Source of the DNA: Bacteroidales bacterium
Lineage (GTDB): Bacteria; Bacteroidota; Bacteroidia; Bacteroidales; UBA4181
Assembly (NCBI GenBank): GCA_031275285.1
Contig: JAISOY010000067.1
Coordinates: 1 to 40,589 of the forward strand
Direction of reading: 5' to 3'
DNA: 40,589 bases
Below the pieces are notes generated by a model. It did no database searches and was not told the origin of the DNA. It worked only from the letters and a program-made list of their open reading frames with translations. Position numbers and translations under genes: made by a program. Shown piece after piece: positions 1-9,700 of this stretch (positions within the stretch are counted from its first letter, which is position 1; each line of letters starts with the position of its first letter).

Positions 1-2
1 AT

Positions 3-2111
3 GATGTTCGTGCAGATGGTAACTGTCCAAACAACTATACCATCACGCGTACATGGACTGCCACCGATGAATGTAACAATTCGTCTACCGCCGTACAGGT
101 TATCACCGTAGAAGATAATATAGCCCCATCCATAAGTGATGTGCCTGGGGATGCCACTGTCAGCTGTAATAACGTGCCTGCTGCCGACCCTTCGGCAGTA
201 ACGGTTACTGACAACTGCAGCGCTTCGGATAAGATCATCGTCACAGTCAATGATGTTCGCGCCGATGGCAACTGCCCGAACAACTATGCCATTACGCGTA
301 CGTGGACCGCTACCGATGAATGCGGCAACTCGTCCACCGCTGTACAGGTCATCACTGTTCAGGACAACATAGCTCCTGTCATCACAGGGGTGCCGGCTAA
401 TACCACTGTCAGCTGCGATAATGTCCCAGCTGCTGATGCTTCGGCAGTAACAGTCACCGACAATTGCAGCGCTTCGGATAAGATCGCTGTCACAGTCAAT
501 GATGTCCGTACCGACGGCAACTGTCCGAATAATTATGTCATCACGCGTACATGGACCGCCACCGATGAATGTGGTAACTCATCCACTGCTGTGCAGGTTA
601 TCACTGTAGAAGACAATGTACCCCCTGTCATCACGGGAGTGCCGGTCAATACCTCCGTCAGCTGTGATAATGTCCCTGCCGCCGATGCTTCCGCGGTAAC
701 GGTCACCGATAACTGTAGCGCTTCGGATAAGATCACCGTCACCGTCAATGATGTTCGCACTGATGGCAACTGTCCTAACAACTATATCATCACGCGTACG
801 TGGACTGCCACCGATGAATGTGGCAACCCATCCACCGTCGTACAGGTTATCACTGTACAAGATAACGTAGCCCCGTCAATCAGCAATGTCCCGGGCAACA
901 CTACCATTAGCTGTGATAATGTCCCTGCCGCAGATGCTTCGTCAGTAACTGTCACCGACAACTGCAGCGCTTCGGATAAGATCATCGTCACAGTCAATGA
1001 TGTTCGTACCGATGGTAATTGTCCTAACAACTATGTCATCACGCGCACATGGACCGCTATTGATGAATGCGGTAACTCTTCCACTGCCGTACAGATTATC
1101 ACTGTGGAAGATAATGTTGCCCCGGTTATTAGTAATGCCCCGGGTAACACCACCGTTAGCTGCGATAATGTGCCTGCCGCCGACCCTTCGGTAGTAACAG
1201 TCAGTGACAACTGCAGTACCCAAGATAAGATCAACGTTACAGTTAATGATGTTCGTGCCGACGGTAATTGCCCGAACAATTATACCATCACGCGTACATG
1301 GACAGCCACTGATGAATGTGGCAATTCATCCACCGCTGTACAGGTTATCACCGTGGAAGATAATGTAGCCCCATCCATCAGTGATGTTCCTGGGGATGCC
1401 ACTGTCAGCTGTAATAACGTGCCTGCTGCCGACCCTTCGACAGTAACGGTCACTGACAACTGTAGCGCTTCGGATAAGATCACCGTCACAGTCAATGATG
1501 TCCGTACCGACGGCAACTGTCCGAACAACTATGCCATTACGCGTACATGGACTGCTACCGATGAATGTGGTAATTCATCCACCGCCATACAGGTTATCAC
1601 TGTCCAGGATAACACTGCTCCTGTCATCACGGGGGTGCCGGCTAATACCACTGTCAGTTGCGATAATGTGCCTGCCGCCGATCCTTCGGCAGTAACGGTC
1701 ACTGATAACTGCAGCGCTTCAGGTAAGATCACTGTCACGGTCAATGATGTTCGTACCGACGGCAACTGTCCGAACAACTATATCATCACCCGTACATGGA
1801 CCGCTACTGACGAGTGTGGTAACTCGTCCACTGTTGTACAGGTTATCACTGTTCAGGACAACACTGCACCGGTTATTGGTAATGTCCCGGTCAATACCAC
1901 TGTCAGCTGCGATAATGTCCCTGTCGCCGATGCTTCGGTAGTAACAGTCACCGACAACTGCAGTACCCTGGATAAGATCACCGTCACGGTCAATGATATT
2001 CGTACCGACGGCAATTGCCCGAACAACTATACTATTACCCGTACGTGGATCGCAACCGATGAATGTGGTAATCAATCCAGTGCAATACAGGTAATCACTG
2101 TGCAGGATATT
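3..2111 (+). repeat. Tandem array of 249-bp coding repeats
   Basis: The codons for DVR(A/T)DGNCPNNY recur at 3, 252, 501, 750, 999, 1248, 1497, 1746 and 1995, an exact 249-bp period with no insertion or deletion over nine copies. The array is cut by the left edge, so copy number is a minimum. Units at about 120-430 and 1365-1680 share the rarer variants SISDVPGDATVSCNNVP and PVITGVPANTTVSC, suggesting that a five-unit block (1245 bp) was duplicated or converted. The last unit (from about 1870) is the most divergent. Confidence 0.95.
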
Positions 2112-5100
2112 CAGGCACCGACTGTGAATTGTATTCAAAAAGATACAGTTTATTTGAATGAGAGCGGTATAGCTGTTTTAAAGGCTGAAGATCTGGACAA
2201 TGGAAGTACCGATAATTGCAGTCCCACACTTTCATATACCATCCGTAGAAAGGCGGATGCCGGTAATGCCGTGAGTAGCCTGACTTTCGATTGTAACGAT
2301 CTGGATGTTGTTGTTCAGGGTTATATCCCTGTATTACTTTTTGTAACCGATGAATGCGGCAATACTGATTTTTGCGAAGTACAGGTTTTGGTACAGGATA
2401 AAATTGCGCCGCAAGCCAAATGTTCTCCTGTCACAATTAATCTGGATGCAACCGGAAATGCCACGTTATTTCCATCACAGATCGATGCGGTAAGTGCCGA
2501 TAATTGCGGAATAGAAACATATAGCATAAAATATGGTGATGATGGTATAACAGCAGGACAATTATCTTTTGATTGTTCTCATGTCGGTAAAGACAATTAT
2601 GTTACACTGATCGTTGCTGATAAAAGTGGTAATAAAGATTCTTGTACTACAGTAGTTACCGTGCAATATGCCAACAATGCCCAGCCCGATCCTACAGTTT
2701 CACCTCAAAATCAGGAAATCTGTAGCGGTGATAATGCGCAATTAACATTGGCTAACTACTATGGTGCCGGCAATTATGATTTCCTGAATGTTACGGAATG
2801 GAATTGGATTGTGACCAAGCCCTCAGGAATTACAGGTAATCTGGATGGAACTTTGACGGCAGGAAGCAGTTTGGTCAGCCAAACCTTAACCAATAGTATT
2901 GATACCGTAAAGATGCTGAAATATAGTATTGTTCCGACAATTTATGGAAAATGTATACTGGATACCGTTAAAGTAAGTGTATGGGTAAATCCCCAGCCTA
3001 AATTATGGGCCGTAGCAGATACCAGCATTTGTAACAATACCTCTACAAAGATACCTGTTTATACGAAGTCCGTTATAAGTTCCGGCGCTGATGTTTATTA
3101 CGGATGGACAGCAGCCGTGACAGGATTACCTGCAGACTCGATCAGCGGTTATATTGATTCGGGACAGGAATATATCGTAGGAACTGATCTGGGACAAACA
3201 TTGAATAATTCGTCTTATTCGTCCCGGAAGGTGAAGTATACATTACAACCTTCCTTACATTTGAACAATAGGGTATGTCCTTCTCCAGGTACTCATATGG
3301 AAGAATTGAATGTTACCGTTGAACCGACACCGGTGGTCAGCATTATTGCAAGCCAGGATACGATTTGTAACAGGACAACGATTGATATTAACGTTGCAAC
3401 AAAGAATAGGCCGGAAGGACAATGGTATTCTGTTTTAGACAGATCCATACCGGGCAATGTTACCATCCCTGATGTTACTATCCCTCCATCGACGGGGCAA
3501 TTTACACAGGAGATAAATAATACCTCTCTGTCCAAAGAGGACATACTGTATACTTTCCAGCCAAGGATAAAAACACGCAATGATCAAGTATGCGCTGTTT
3601 CAAATGATTCAGTATTGACCGTGACCGTTAATCCGACTCCGGTAATGGCTGCAGATTTTACGAATCATCTTGATTCGATCTGTTTTAAAAGTGGTACCGG
3701 TTTGAATATGGAATCCTCCAACGGAATAATTGTCGGAGACCTGAAATATGATATATGGGATGTTGATTTCAATTTGGGAAGTGTTGAAAATGTAGTAACC
3801 CCCGGAATATATAATTTTACCGACGGACAATCGGGAAGGAGAGCAATCATTGATCAGTCTTCACTATGGAATAAATCTTCCAGTGTTCAGGAAGTCACTT
3901 ATTCCGTCAGCCCGGCCATTCGGTATAATTCGCTTTTTTGTTCCGGAGATACTGTAGACTATACGCTTTATATTGCTCCCGAATTGTTGTTTGATATACA
4001 TGCTGATACTGTTATCGGAGGGCATAATGTCAGTTGTTATGGATATGATAATGGCAGGATACATGTGGAAAATGTAGTCGGTGGGTGGGTAGATAATGGC
4101 TACAGTTATGAGTGGAGTGTTGCTGGAAATGATACGCGTACTGAAATAAACCAGCTGGAAGCCGGAGGATATGATATAATTATAAAAGACAGGACCCATG
4201 GTTGTGCTTCCGACAGAAAAACCATGGTACTGACTCAACCTGATGAATTAACCGTAATTGTCGATGTTCAGAATCCCAGTTGCTTAGGTCCTACCGGAAG
4301 TATTGTCCTTACTGTAGAAGGAGGAACGAGGGCAAAAGGATACCAGTATAGCTGGGAAGGTCCTGAATACTTTACCTCTACAGATTCCAGTAATCATGCA
4401 TTACGAAGCGGATTATATGAAATAAAAATAACTGATGTTAATGGTTGCTTTTTGGAGATAGAGAGGGAATTGCCACGTGTTCCGAGCCCGGTTCCCAGCG
4501 TAACCTGGAATGAATCTAATTTCGGGGAAGACGGGACAGGTCGTCGTTATAATATATCCTGCCATGGCGCCAGTGACGGACGCATGAATCCCGTATTAAG
4601 TGTTCAACGGATAGTGGTATATACATGGGAATATGGGGGTTCTATCCTGAAAACAGATACGGCCACATCCGGCAATTATTTCACATTGAATGACATGTTG
4701 GTAAATAATTTATCTGCAGGAGTCTATAATTTAAGTGTGGAAGACGAAGACGGATGTTTGTATATATGTCCGCCTCAGACAATAAGAGAACCAAGTCCTG
4801 TGGTATTTACTTCATCTGTGCATCAATATGCCAATGGATATGAAGTACAATGCCATGGAACTCCCACGGGAAGAATCAGTATATCCGGTATTACGGGTGG
4901 ATATGGCGAACGCTACGGGCCTTATGAATATGACTGGATTCCTAAAGATAAGGGTATACAAGACGGGTCTCCTAATCAGACATCACTTTATGCAGGTGAT
5001 TTTTCCGTTTTGGTTAGGAATAAGGCTATGCGGGAAAACGGAACAGTATTTTATTGTGATACAAGCGTTTCATTCACACTTAAAGAGCCGGATGAATTGT

Positions 5101-6833
5101 CGGTTCAGGCAACCATTCCTCAATATGGCGGATATGAAGTTGCATGTTATGGTCAAAGTATCGGTAAAATTGATATTGATGTGAGTGGAGGTTACGGAAA
5201 TCATACCTATTTCTGGACAAGTAATGATGGGGTAGTGGTCAATCCCGAATCCAGGAATCAGGATAATTTACCTGCAGGAACTTATAATTTAGCTATTACA
5301 TACGGAGATGGGGTCTGTTCTGTCGATAAGTCCTATACGTTACACCAACCTGACGAGATAAAGCCAAGGGCTGTAGTATCCCCGATAACATGTAATGGAA
5401 AAAAAGACGGTGAAATAAGGATTGATCCTGAAGGAGGGCTTCCGGGCTATACCTATGCATGGAGATCTCCGGATGTGACGATTGTAAACCCGACTCAGCA
5501 AAATCAGAGTAACCTGGAAGCAGGTACTTATTGGCTCATTATTACCGATGCCGGTTCCTGTGTAAAGACTACTACATATGAAATCCTGGAGCCGAGTCCT
5601 ATTACGTCGATCATACAGGCTGTCGATCCCACTTGTATACCGGGTAATGACGGAAGCATTACGCTGGATCCAACGGGGGGTACACCCGGCTATACATTTG
5701 TATGGAGTAACGGACAAACCAGTAAAGATATTAATGGTTTATCTCCGGGTGATTACTCGGTAGTTATTTCAGATATGAATGCTTGTACAGGTACGGCTAT
5801 AGCTACCATTAACCAACCGGTCGCATTACAGGTAGGCACCACAGTAACCAGTAATTATAATGGCTATGGGGTCGATTGTTACGGCAGAAGTACAGGAAAA
5901 GTTGATATTGACATTCAACATGGCCGTCCTCCTTATACTTATCAGTGGTATTCCGAAGGTCAACAAGTAAATATTGATCCGTTAAATATACCTTCCGGAA
6001 ATTATGAAGTAGAGATCATGGATCATTTCAATTGTAGCGGAAAAGATAATTTTGTAATTACCCAGCCTGAAAAGATGCGTATGTATGCAACTGTAACAGA
6101 CCTGACTTGTGCCGGTGGAGAAAACGGAAGTATACAGGTGTTTATCAATGGAGGTTTGACTCCTTATAAATATGACTGGTCCAATGGGGCCAATACAGCA
6201 CTATTGACTCATCTTCATTCGGGTGAATATTCAGTAAGGATAACAGATAATAATGATTGTTCTCTTGATACGACTATTGCATTAAAGCAGCCGGATTTTA
6301 TTGATGTTCAGTTTGATATAGTTGAATCGTTCTGTCCGGAAATTGCTGATGGCGAAGTTCGTGCCATCGTTTCTGGTGGTACACCCCAGTACACTTATTA
6401 TTGGCCACAACTGGGCGCCACTTCGCCCAACCTGACGGATGTTAAAAGTGGTAGTTATGTCCTGGAAGTTACCGATGCACAGGATTGTAAGGTAACAGCG
6501 ACCGTAGAAATCGGATACCGGAGTACTGCATGCCTGAAAATACCGAATGCATTTTCCCCGAATGACGATGGAATAAATGATCGCTGGGAGATTATGGCTG
6601 GTGACCCGGCTTCTTTTACCCGTTATCATTTGCGCGATTTATATCCGGAAGTGGTTGTCGAGATTTATTCAGCCAACTGGGGAATGCTTCTTTATCGTTC
6701 TCAAAAAGGTTACCCGGAGCCATGGGATGGAAAATATAATGGAAAATATTTGCCTGTCAATTCATATTTTTATGTCATTCGTTTAAGAAGTGATATAAAG
6801 CCGATTACAGGAAATGTAACAATTATAAGATAG
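3..6833 (+). CDS. Giant T9SS-secreted adhesin-like repeat protein (5' end outside window)
   Basis: The reading frame is open from base 3 with no start; the GTG at 141 lies inside a repeat and is not a real start, so the gene begins upstream. Order of parts: nine copies of an 83-residue HYR/Ig-like unit (bases 3-2111; DNC, DECGN and TVSCDN signatures), two divergent related units (about 2112-2680), four PKD-like modules with PTPV/PQPK joints (about 2680-3980), about ten SprB-like repeats (about 3990-6530; GSITLDPTGGTPGYTFVWSNG-like cores), and a C-terminal gliding-motility-associated sorting domain (about 6535-6833; starts PNAFSPNDDGINDRWE). By family knowledge such proteins cross the outer membrane by the type IX system with a type B signal and are large surface adhesins. 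The next gene is porP/sprF, a usual partner of such substrates. The repeat part is visibly more GC-rich than the rest. Function as an adhesin is inferred. Confidence 0.9.
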   Translation, partial: DVRADGNCPNNYTITRTWTATDECNNSSTAVQVITVEDNIAPSISDVPGDATVSCNNVPAADPSAVTVTDNCSASDKIIVTVNDVRADGNCPNNYAITRTWTATDECGNSSTAVQVITVQDNIAPVITGVPANTTVSCDNVPAADASAVTVTDNCSASDKIAVTVNDVRTDGNCPNNYVITRTWTATDECGNSSTAVQVITVEDNVPPVITGVPVNTSVSCDNVPAADASAVTVTDNCSASDKITVTVNDVRTDGNCPNNYIITRTWTATDECGNPSTVVQVITVQDNVAPSISNVPGNTTISCDNVPAADASSVTVTDNCSASDKIIVTVNDVRTDGNCPNNYVITRTWTAIDECGNSSTAVQIITVEDNVAPVISNAPGNTTVSCDNVPAADPSVVTVSDNCSTQDKINVTVNDVRADGNCPNNYTITRTWTATDECGNSSTAVQVITVEDNVAPSISDVPGDATVSCNNVPAADPSTVTVTDNCSASDKITVTVNDVRTDGNCPNNYAITRTWTATDECGNSSTAIQVITVQDNTAPVITGVPANTTVSCDNVPAADPSAVTVTDNCSASGKITVTVNDVRTDGNCPNNYIITRTWTATDECGNSSTVVQVITVQDNTAPVIGNVPVNTTVSCDNVPVADASVVTVTDNCSTLDKITVTVNDIRTDGNCPNNYTITRTWIATDECGNQSSAIQVITVQDIQAPTVNCIQKDTVYLNESGIAVLKAEDLDNGSTDNCSPTLSYTIRRKADAGNAVSSLTFDCNDLDVVVQGYIPVLLFVTDECGNTDFCEVQVLVQDKIAPQAKCSPVTINLDATGNATLFPSQIDAVSADNCGIETYSIKYGDDGITAGQLSFDCSHVGKDNYVTLIVADKSGNKDSCTTVVTVQYANNAQPDPTVSPQNQEICSGDNAQLTLANYYGAGNYDFLNVTEWNWIVTKPSGITGNLDGTLTAGSSLVSQTLTNSIDTVKMLKYSIVPTIYGKCILDTVKVSVWVNPQPKLWAVADTSICNNTSTKIPVYTKSVISSGADVYYGWTAAVTGLPADSISGYIDSGQEYIVGTDLGQTLNNSSYSSRKVKYTLQPSLHLNNRVCPSPGTHMEELNVTVEPTPVVSIIASQDTICNRTTIDINVATKNRPEGQWYSVLDRSIPGNVTIPDVTIPPSTGQFTQEINNTSLSKEDILYTFQPRIKTRNDQVCAVSNDSVLTVTVNPTPVMAADFTNHLDSICFKSGTGLNMESSNGIIVGDLKYDIWDVDFNLGSVENVVTPGIYNFTDGQSGRRAIIDQSSLWNKSSSVQEVTYSVSPAIRYNSLFCSGDTVDYTLYIAPELLFDIHADTVIGGHNVSCYGYDNGRIHVENVVGGWVDNGYSYEWSVAGNDTRTEINQLEAGGYDIIIKDRTHGCASDRKTMVLTQPDELTVIVDVQNPSCLGPTGSIVLTVEGGTRAKGYQYSWEGPEYFTSTDSSNHALRSGLYEIKITDVNGCFLEIERELPRVPSPVPSVTWNESNFGEDGTGRRYNISCHGASDGRMNPVLSVQRIVVYTWEYGGSILKTDTATSGNYFTLNDMLVNNLSAGVYNLSVEDEDGCLYICPPQTIREPSPVVFTSSVHQYANGYEVQCHGTPTGRISISGITGGYGERYGPYEYDWIPKDKGIQDGSPNQTSLYAGDFSVLVRNKAMRENGTVFYCDTSVSFTLKEPDELSVQATIPQYGGYEVACYGQSIGKIDIDVSGGYGNHTYFWTSNDGVVVNPESRNQDNLPAGTYNLAITYGDGVCSVDKSYTLHQPDEIKPRAVVSPITCNGKKDGEIRIDPEGGLPGYTYAWRSPDVTIVNPTQQNQSNLEAGTYWLIITDAGSCVKTTTYEILEPSPITSIIQAVDPTCIPGNDGSITLDPTGGTPGYTFVWSNGQTSKDINGLSPGDYSVVISDMNACTGTAIATINQPVALQVGTTVTSNYNGYGVDCYGRSTGKVDIDIQHGRPPYTYQWYSEGQQVNIDPLNIPSGNYEVEIMDHFNCSGKDNFVITQPEKMRMYATVTDLTCAGGENGSIQVFINGGLTPYKYDWSNGANTALLTHLHSGEYSVRITDNNDCSLDTTIALKQPDFIDVQFDIVESFCPEIADGEVRAIVSGGTPQYTYYWPQLGATSPNLTDVKSGSYVLEVTDAQDCKVTATVEIGYRSTACLKIPNAFSPNDDGINDRWEIMAGDPASFTRYHLRDLYPEVVVEIYSANWGMLLYRSQKGYPEPWDGKYNGKYLPVNSYFYVIRLRSDIKPITGNVTIIR

Positions 6834-6837
6834 TTTA

Positions 6838-7791
6838 GTGGTACGTATTATCTGTATATTCATTTTTTTAGTAGGTGTTCTGGGGAATATATTTGCCCAG
6901 CAGACACCTGTATACAGCCAATACTTCATCAATGGTTTTGTTGTTAATCCGGCTATGGCAGGGTTTGATGGGACATTAAAATTCGAACTTTCAGCACGTG
7001 ATTACATGATTGGCGTGAAAGACGCCCCTAAGACCATTACTGCAAGTGCAAATGGCCGTTTCCTGAGGAAAAAAACATCTGTCAGGGATGGAAAAGTACA
7101 TTCGCGGAGCGGACGTGTAGGAATGGGTGGATTGGTTTTTAATGATTGTAACGGACTGGTCAATCGCATCGGATTACAATATACTTATGCTTATCATATT
7201 GATTTGAAGAAGTCCCAATTGTCATTGGGATTGTCTTTGGCATTATCCCAAACCAGGATAGATGCGAAGCATCTGGATTTTAATGATCCGGAACCTTTAT
7301 TGAAAGAGGGATTTGGGAATTTGGCCTATGTTCCTGATGCCGTCCTCGGTATCTTTTATAAAAAGAAAAATCATTACGTCGGGCTTACGGCTTCAAACCT
7401 GTTTCAACGATCCATTAATTTTGGCGAATTTGATTATGATTATGTGTTGTATCGCCATTATTATTTGTTGCTGGGAACCAGCTTTGATCTCGGCGAGAAT
7501 TTTTATATAGCCCCATCGGCTCTGACAAAAATTACCTCCAACAATGTTTACCAGACAGAGGTGGCCGCCCGGGTTTCTTATAAAGACGATATCTGGATGG
7601 CTGTTTCATACAGAACTCCACGCGTTGCTGCTCTGATGATAGGAGTGCGCGCAAAAAATCTGTTCATCGGGTATACCTATGAATATAATTTCGGGTCGAT
7701 CCGTAGTTTTAGCAAAGGAAGTCAGGAACTAAGCCTGATATACAGGATTGGAGATACAGCGCGGCGGTATAGATGGTTGATCCGGTACTAG
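6838..7791 (+). CDS. PorP/SprF family type IX secretion membrane protein
   Basis: 317 residues starting at a GTG four bases after the stop of the giant repeat gene, so the two are probably co-transcribed. Residues 1-21 form a signal peptide ending in FAQ, followed by QTPVYSQYFINGFVVNPAMAG, which matches the PorP/SprF opening (YSQY...NPA.AG). The remainder alternates short polar turns with aromatic beta-strands, as expected of an outer-membrane barrel. Family knowledge: PorP/SprF proteins are outer-membrane components that pair with individual type B T9SS substrates and help export them or hold them at the surface. Position directly after a substrate with the matching sorting domain supports a dedicated partner. 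The exact partner relation is inferred. Confidence 0.9.
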   Translation: MVRIICIFIFLVGVLGNIFAQQTPVYSQYFINGFVVNPAMAGFDGTLKFELSARDYMIGVKDAPKTITASANGRFLRKKTSVRDGKVHSRSGRVGMGGLVFNDCNGLVNRIGLQYTYAYHIDLKKSQLSLGLSLALSQTRIDAKHLDFNDPEPLLKEGFGNLAYVPDAVLGIFYKKKNHYVGLTASNLFQRSINFGEFDYDYVLYRHYYLLLGTSFDLGENFYIAPSALTKITSNNVYQTEVAARVSYKDDIWMAVSYRTPRVAALMIGVRAKNLFIGYTYEYNFGSIRSFSKGSQELSLIYRIGDTARRYRWLIRY

Positions 7792-7822
7792 GAAATATTC
7801 CTTTTCGATTAGCTTACTAATA

Positions 7823-7854
7823 TTTGTTACTCTATACAAAAAAAATTACCTTTG
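7823..7854 (+). promoter_or_regulatory. Bacteroidota sigma-ABfr-type promoter for parA
   Basis: TTTG at 7823-7826, 20 bases, then TACCTTTG at 7847-7854 fits the Bacteroidota consensus TTTG / TAnnTTTG with normal spacing. It lies about 90 bases before the parA ATG. Just after the porP/sprF stop is a very small GGAAATATTCC-TTTT dyad (7791-7804) that may be a weak terminator. Confidence 0.65.
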
Positions 7855-7945
7855 TATATATTTTCATGATATAAAAAAGATATTATTTGTCTGAAAGTAT
7901 TGATTTTATATCATTTCATAGGATAGCATTAAATAAAATGTGAAG

Positions 7946-8719
7946 ATGGCAAAAGTAATCGCTTTAGCAAATCAAAAAGGAGGAGTGGGGAAAACCACCA
8001 CTGCTATTAACCTGGCTGCGAGTATGGCAGTCCTTGAAAAAAAAATACTGTTGATTGATGCTGATCCACAGGCAAATGCAACATCCGGTTTAGGCTTTGA
8101 TTTACAAAATATACAAAACAGTATTTATGAATGTATGATTGATAATATCAATCCTCAGGATGCTGTTTTGAAAACGGAAATACCCGGATTGGAGATCATA
8201 CCATCACATATTGATTTGGTGGGCGCTGAAATTGAAATGGTGAATCTGCCTAATAGGGAATATATTTTAAAAAATATTATTCAACAGATTCTTAATGATT
8301 ATGACTATATATTTATCGATTGTTCTCCTTCCTTGGGTTTGATCACGATGAATGCCCTCACAGCTGCCAATTCGGTAATAATTCCCGTTCAATGCGAATA
8401 TTTTGCACTTGAAGGGCTTGGCAAATTGCTGAATACGATCAAATTAATACAATCGAAATTAAACACCGGCTTGGAAATAGAGGGATTTTTACTCACCATG
8501 TATGATGCACGGCTCAGGTTGAGTAATCAGGTGGTAGAAGAAGTAACCCGTCATTTTCAACAAATGGTATTCAAGACAATAGTCCAGCGGAATGTGAAAT
8601 TAAGCGAATCGCCCAGTTATGGAAAACCTGTCATTTTATATGATGCAAATTCCACAGGTGCTGTAAATTATCTGAATTTGGCCAAAGAATTGTTGCAGAA
8701 AAATAACAACAATAAATAA
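7946..8719 (+). CDS. parA: ParA/Soj chromosome partitioning ATPase
   Basis: 257 residues from the ATG at 7946; a GTG two codons upstream is in frame but [13 protein letters not shown] is the standard family start. Deviant Walker A KGGVGKTT is at residues 11-18, Walker A' DADPQ at 38-42, and the Walker B region reads [11 protein letters not shown]. Length is normal for chromosomal ParA/Soj. It binds ATP and non-specific DNA and works with ParB on centromere-like parS sites to segregate origins. parB follows 11 bases downstream. I saw no canonical 16-bp parS site by eye in this stretch. A promoter lies upstream at 7823-7854. Confidence 0.96.
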   Translation: MAKVIALANQKGGVGKTTTAINLAASMAVLEKKILLIDADPQANATSGLGFDLQNIQNSIYECMIDNINPQDAVLKTEIPGLEIIPSHIDLVGAEIEMVNLPNREYILKNIIQQILNDYDYIFIDCSPSLGLITMNALTAANSVIIPVQCEYFALEGLGKLLNTIKLIQSKLNTGLEIEGFLLTMYDARLRLSNQVVEEVTRHFQQMVFKTIVQRNVKLSESPSYGKPVILYDANSTGAVNYLNLAKELLQKNNNNK

Positions 8720-8730
8720 TAAGTATCATA

Positions 8731-9672
8731 ATGGCAAAAAAGAGTGCATTAGGAAGAGGGTTAGGGGCTTTGATCAAACAGTCGGAAACGGAAATCCAGG
8801 AAGGTCAGGTCAATGCAACAGATAAAATTGATATCCAGAAGATAGAAGTCAATCCCTTTCAGCCGCGTACTCATTTTGATCAGGATGCGCTGGAAGAACT
8901 GGCTGTATAAATTAAACAATTAGGTATCATACAACCCATCACTGTTCGTGAAATTGATGGTGGAAAATTCCAGATTATTTCCGGGGAAAGACGTTTTCGT
9001 GCAGCGCAATTAGCAGGATTAACGGAAATTCCGGCATATGTCCGCCATGCTGATGATAACAGCATGTTGGAACTGGCATTGGTTGAGAATATTCAGCGTG
9101 AAGATCTGGATGCCATAGAAGTAGCCATCAGTTACCAACGTTTGATAGATGAATGTCAGTTGACTCAGGAAAATGTGAGTGAGCGAGTTGGCAAAAAACG
9201 TTCAACGGTTACCAATTACTTACGTTTATTAAAATTGCCTGCAGAAGTGCAGCTTGCTATCAGGCAACGACAACTATCCATGGGACATGCTCGTGCATTG
9301 GTGAATATTGATGATACGGATATGCAACTGCAATTATTGCACGATATCATTGAAAATGAGATGTCTGTAAGGCAAATAGAAAATGCGGTCCGCCAAATGA
9401 ACCAAACGGAACAGGATACATCCGGATCCGTTACAGAAAATTCAGGCGACGAAGGCGAAGTAATCTATGAAGATCCCAGACCACCGGTGGTCATACCTGA
9501 AGATAATGACCAACAATTCTTAAAAGACCAATTGAGTAAATATTTCAGTACAAAAGTTGACCTGAAAAGAGATGCTTCCGGTGCAGGCCGTATTGTAATC
9601 ACTTTCCGTACAGATGACGAGCTGCAGCATATTTTACAAATGGCAGAGAAAATATCAGGGCAGAATATATAA
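8731..9672 (+). pseudogene. parB: ParB chromosome partitioning protein, interrupted by in-frame TAA at codon 60
   Basis: From the ATG at 8731 (MAKKSALGRGLGALI, a typical ParB start) to the stop at 9670-9672 the frame is ParB throughout, 313 codons, except for TAA at 8908-8910 where homologues have a serine or similar (LAV-stop-IKQLGIIQPITVREI). Downstream parts are intact: GERRFRAAQ (the CTP-binding arginine box), LALVENIQREDLDAIE, the helix-turn-helix with KKRSTVTNYLRLLKLP, and the C-terminal dimerisation segment. The first ATG after the stop (9064) would give a 202-residue protein lacking the CTPase motif. One base change (for example TCA to TAA) explains it. It may be a true nonsense mutation or a sequencing or assembly error; the lack of any other decay favours the latter or a very recent event. 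Confidence 0.9.
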
Positions 9673-9700
9673 TTGTGCTTAATGCGATAGATCACACAGG

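Noticed and set aside
141..143. GTG as the start of the giant repeat gene
   Set aside because: The frame is open and in register with the repeat from base 3, so the true start is outside the window.
35..1777. Regular series of 82-residue open frames on the minus strand every 249 bases
   Set aside because: They are shadows of the tandem coding repeat: because 249 is a multiple of three, every frame repeats. They have no signals and no family resemblance.
3..2111. CRISPR-like or satellite array
   Set aside because: The units are coding, 249 bp long and adjacent without unique spacers; this is a protein repeat.
8908..8910. Stop-codon recoding or readthrough in parB
   Set aside because: TAA ends many other genes here and no recoding signal is visible. 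A point mutation or consensus error is simpler.
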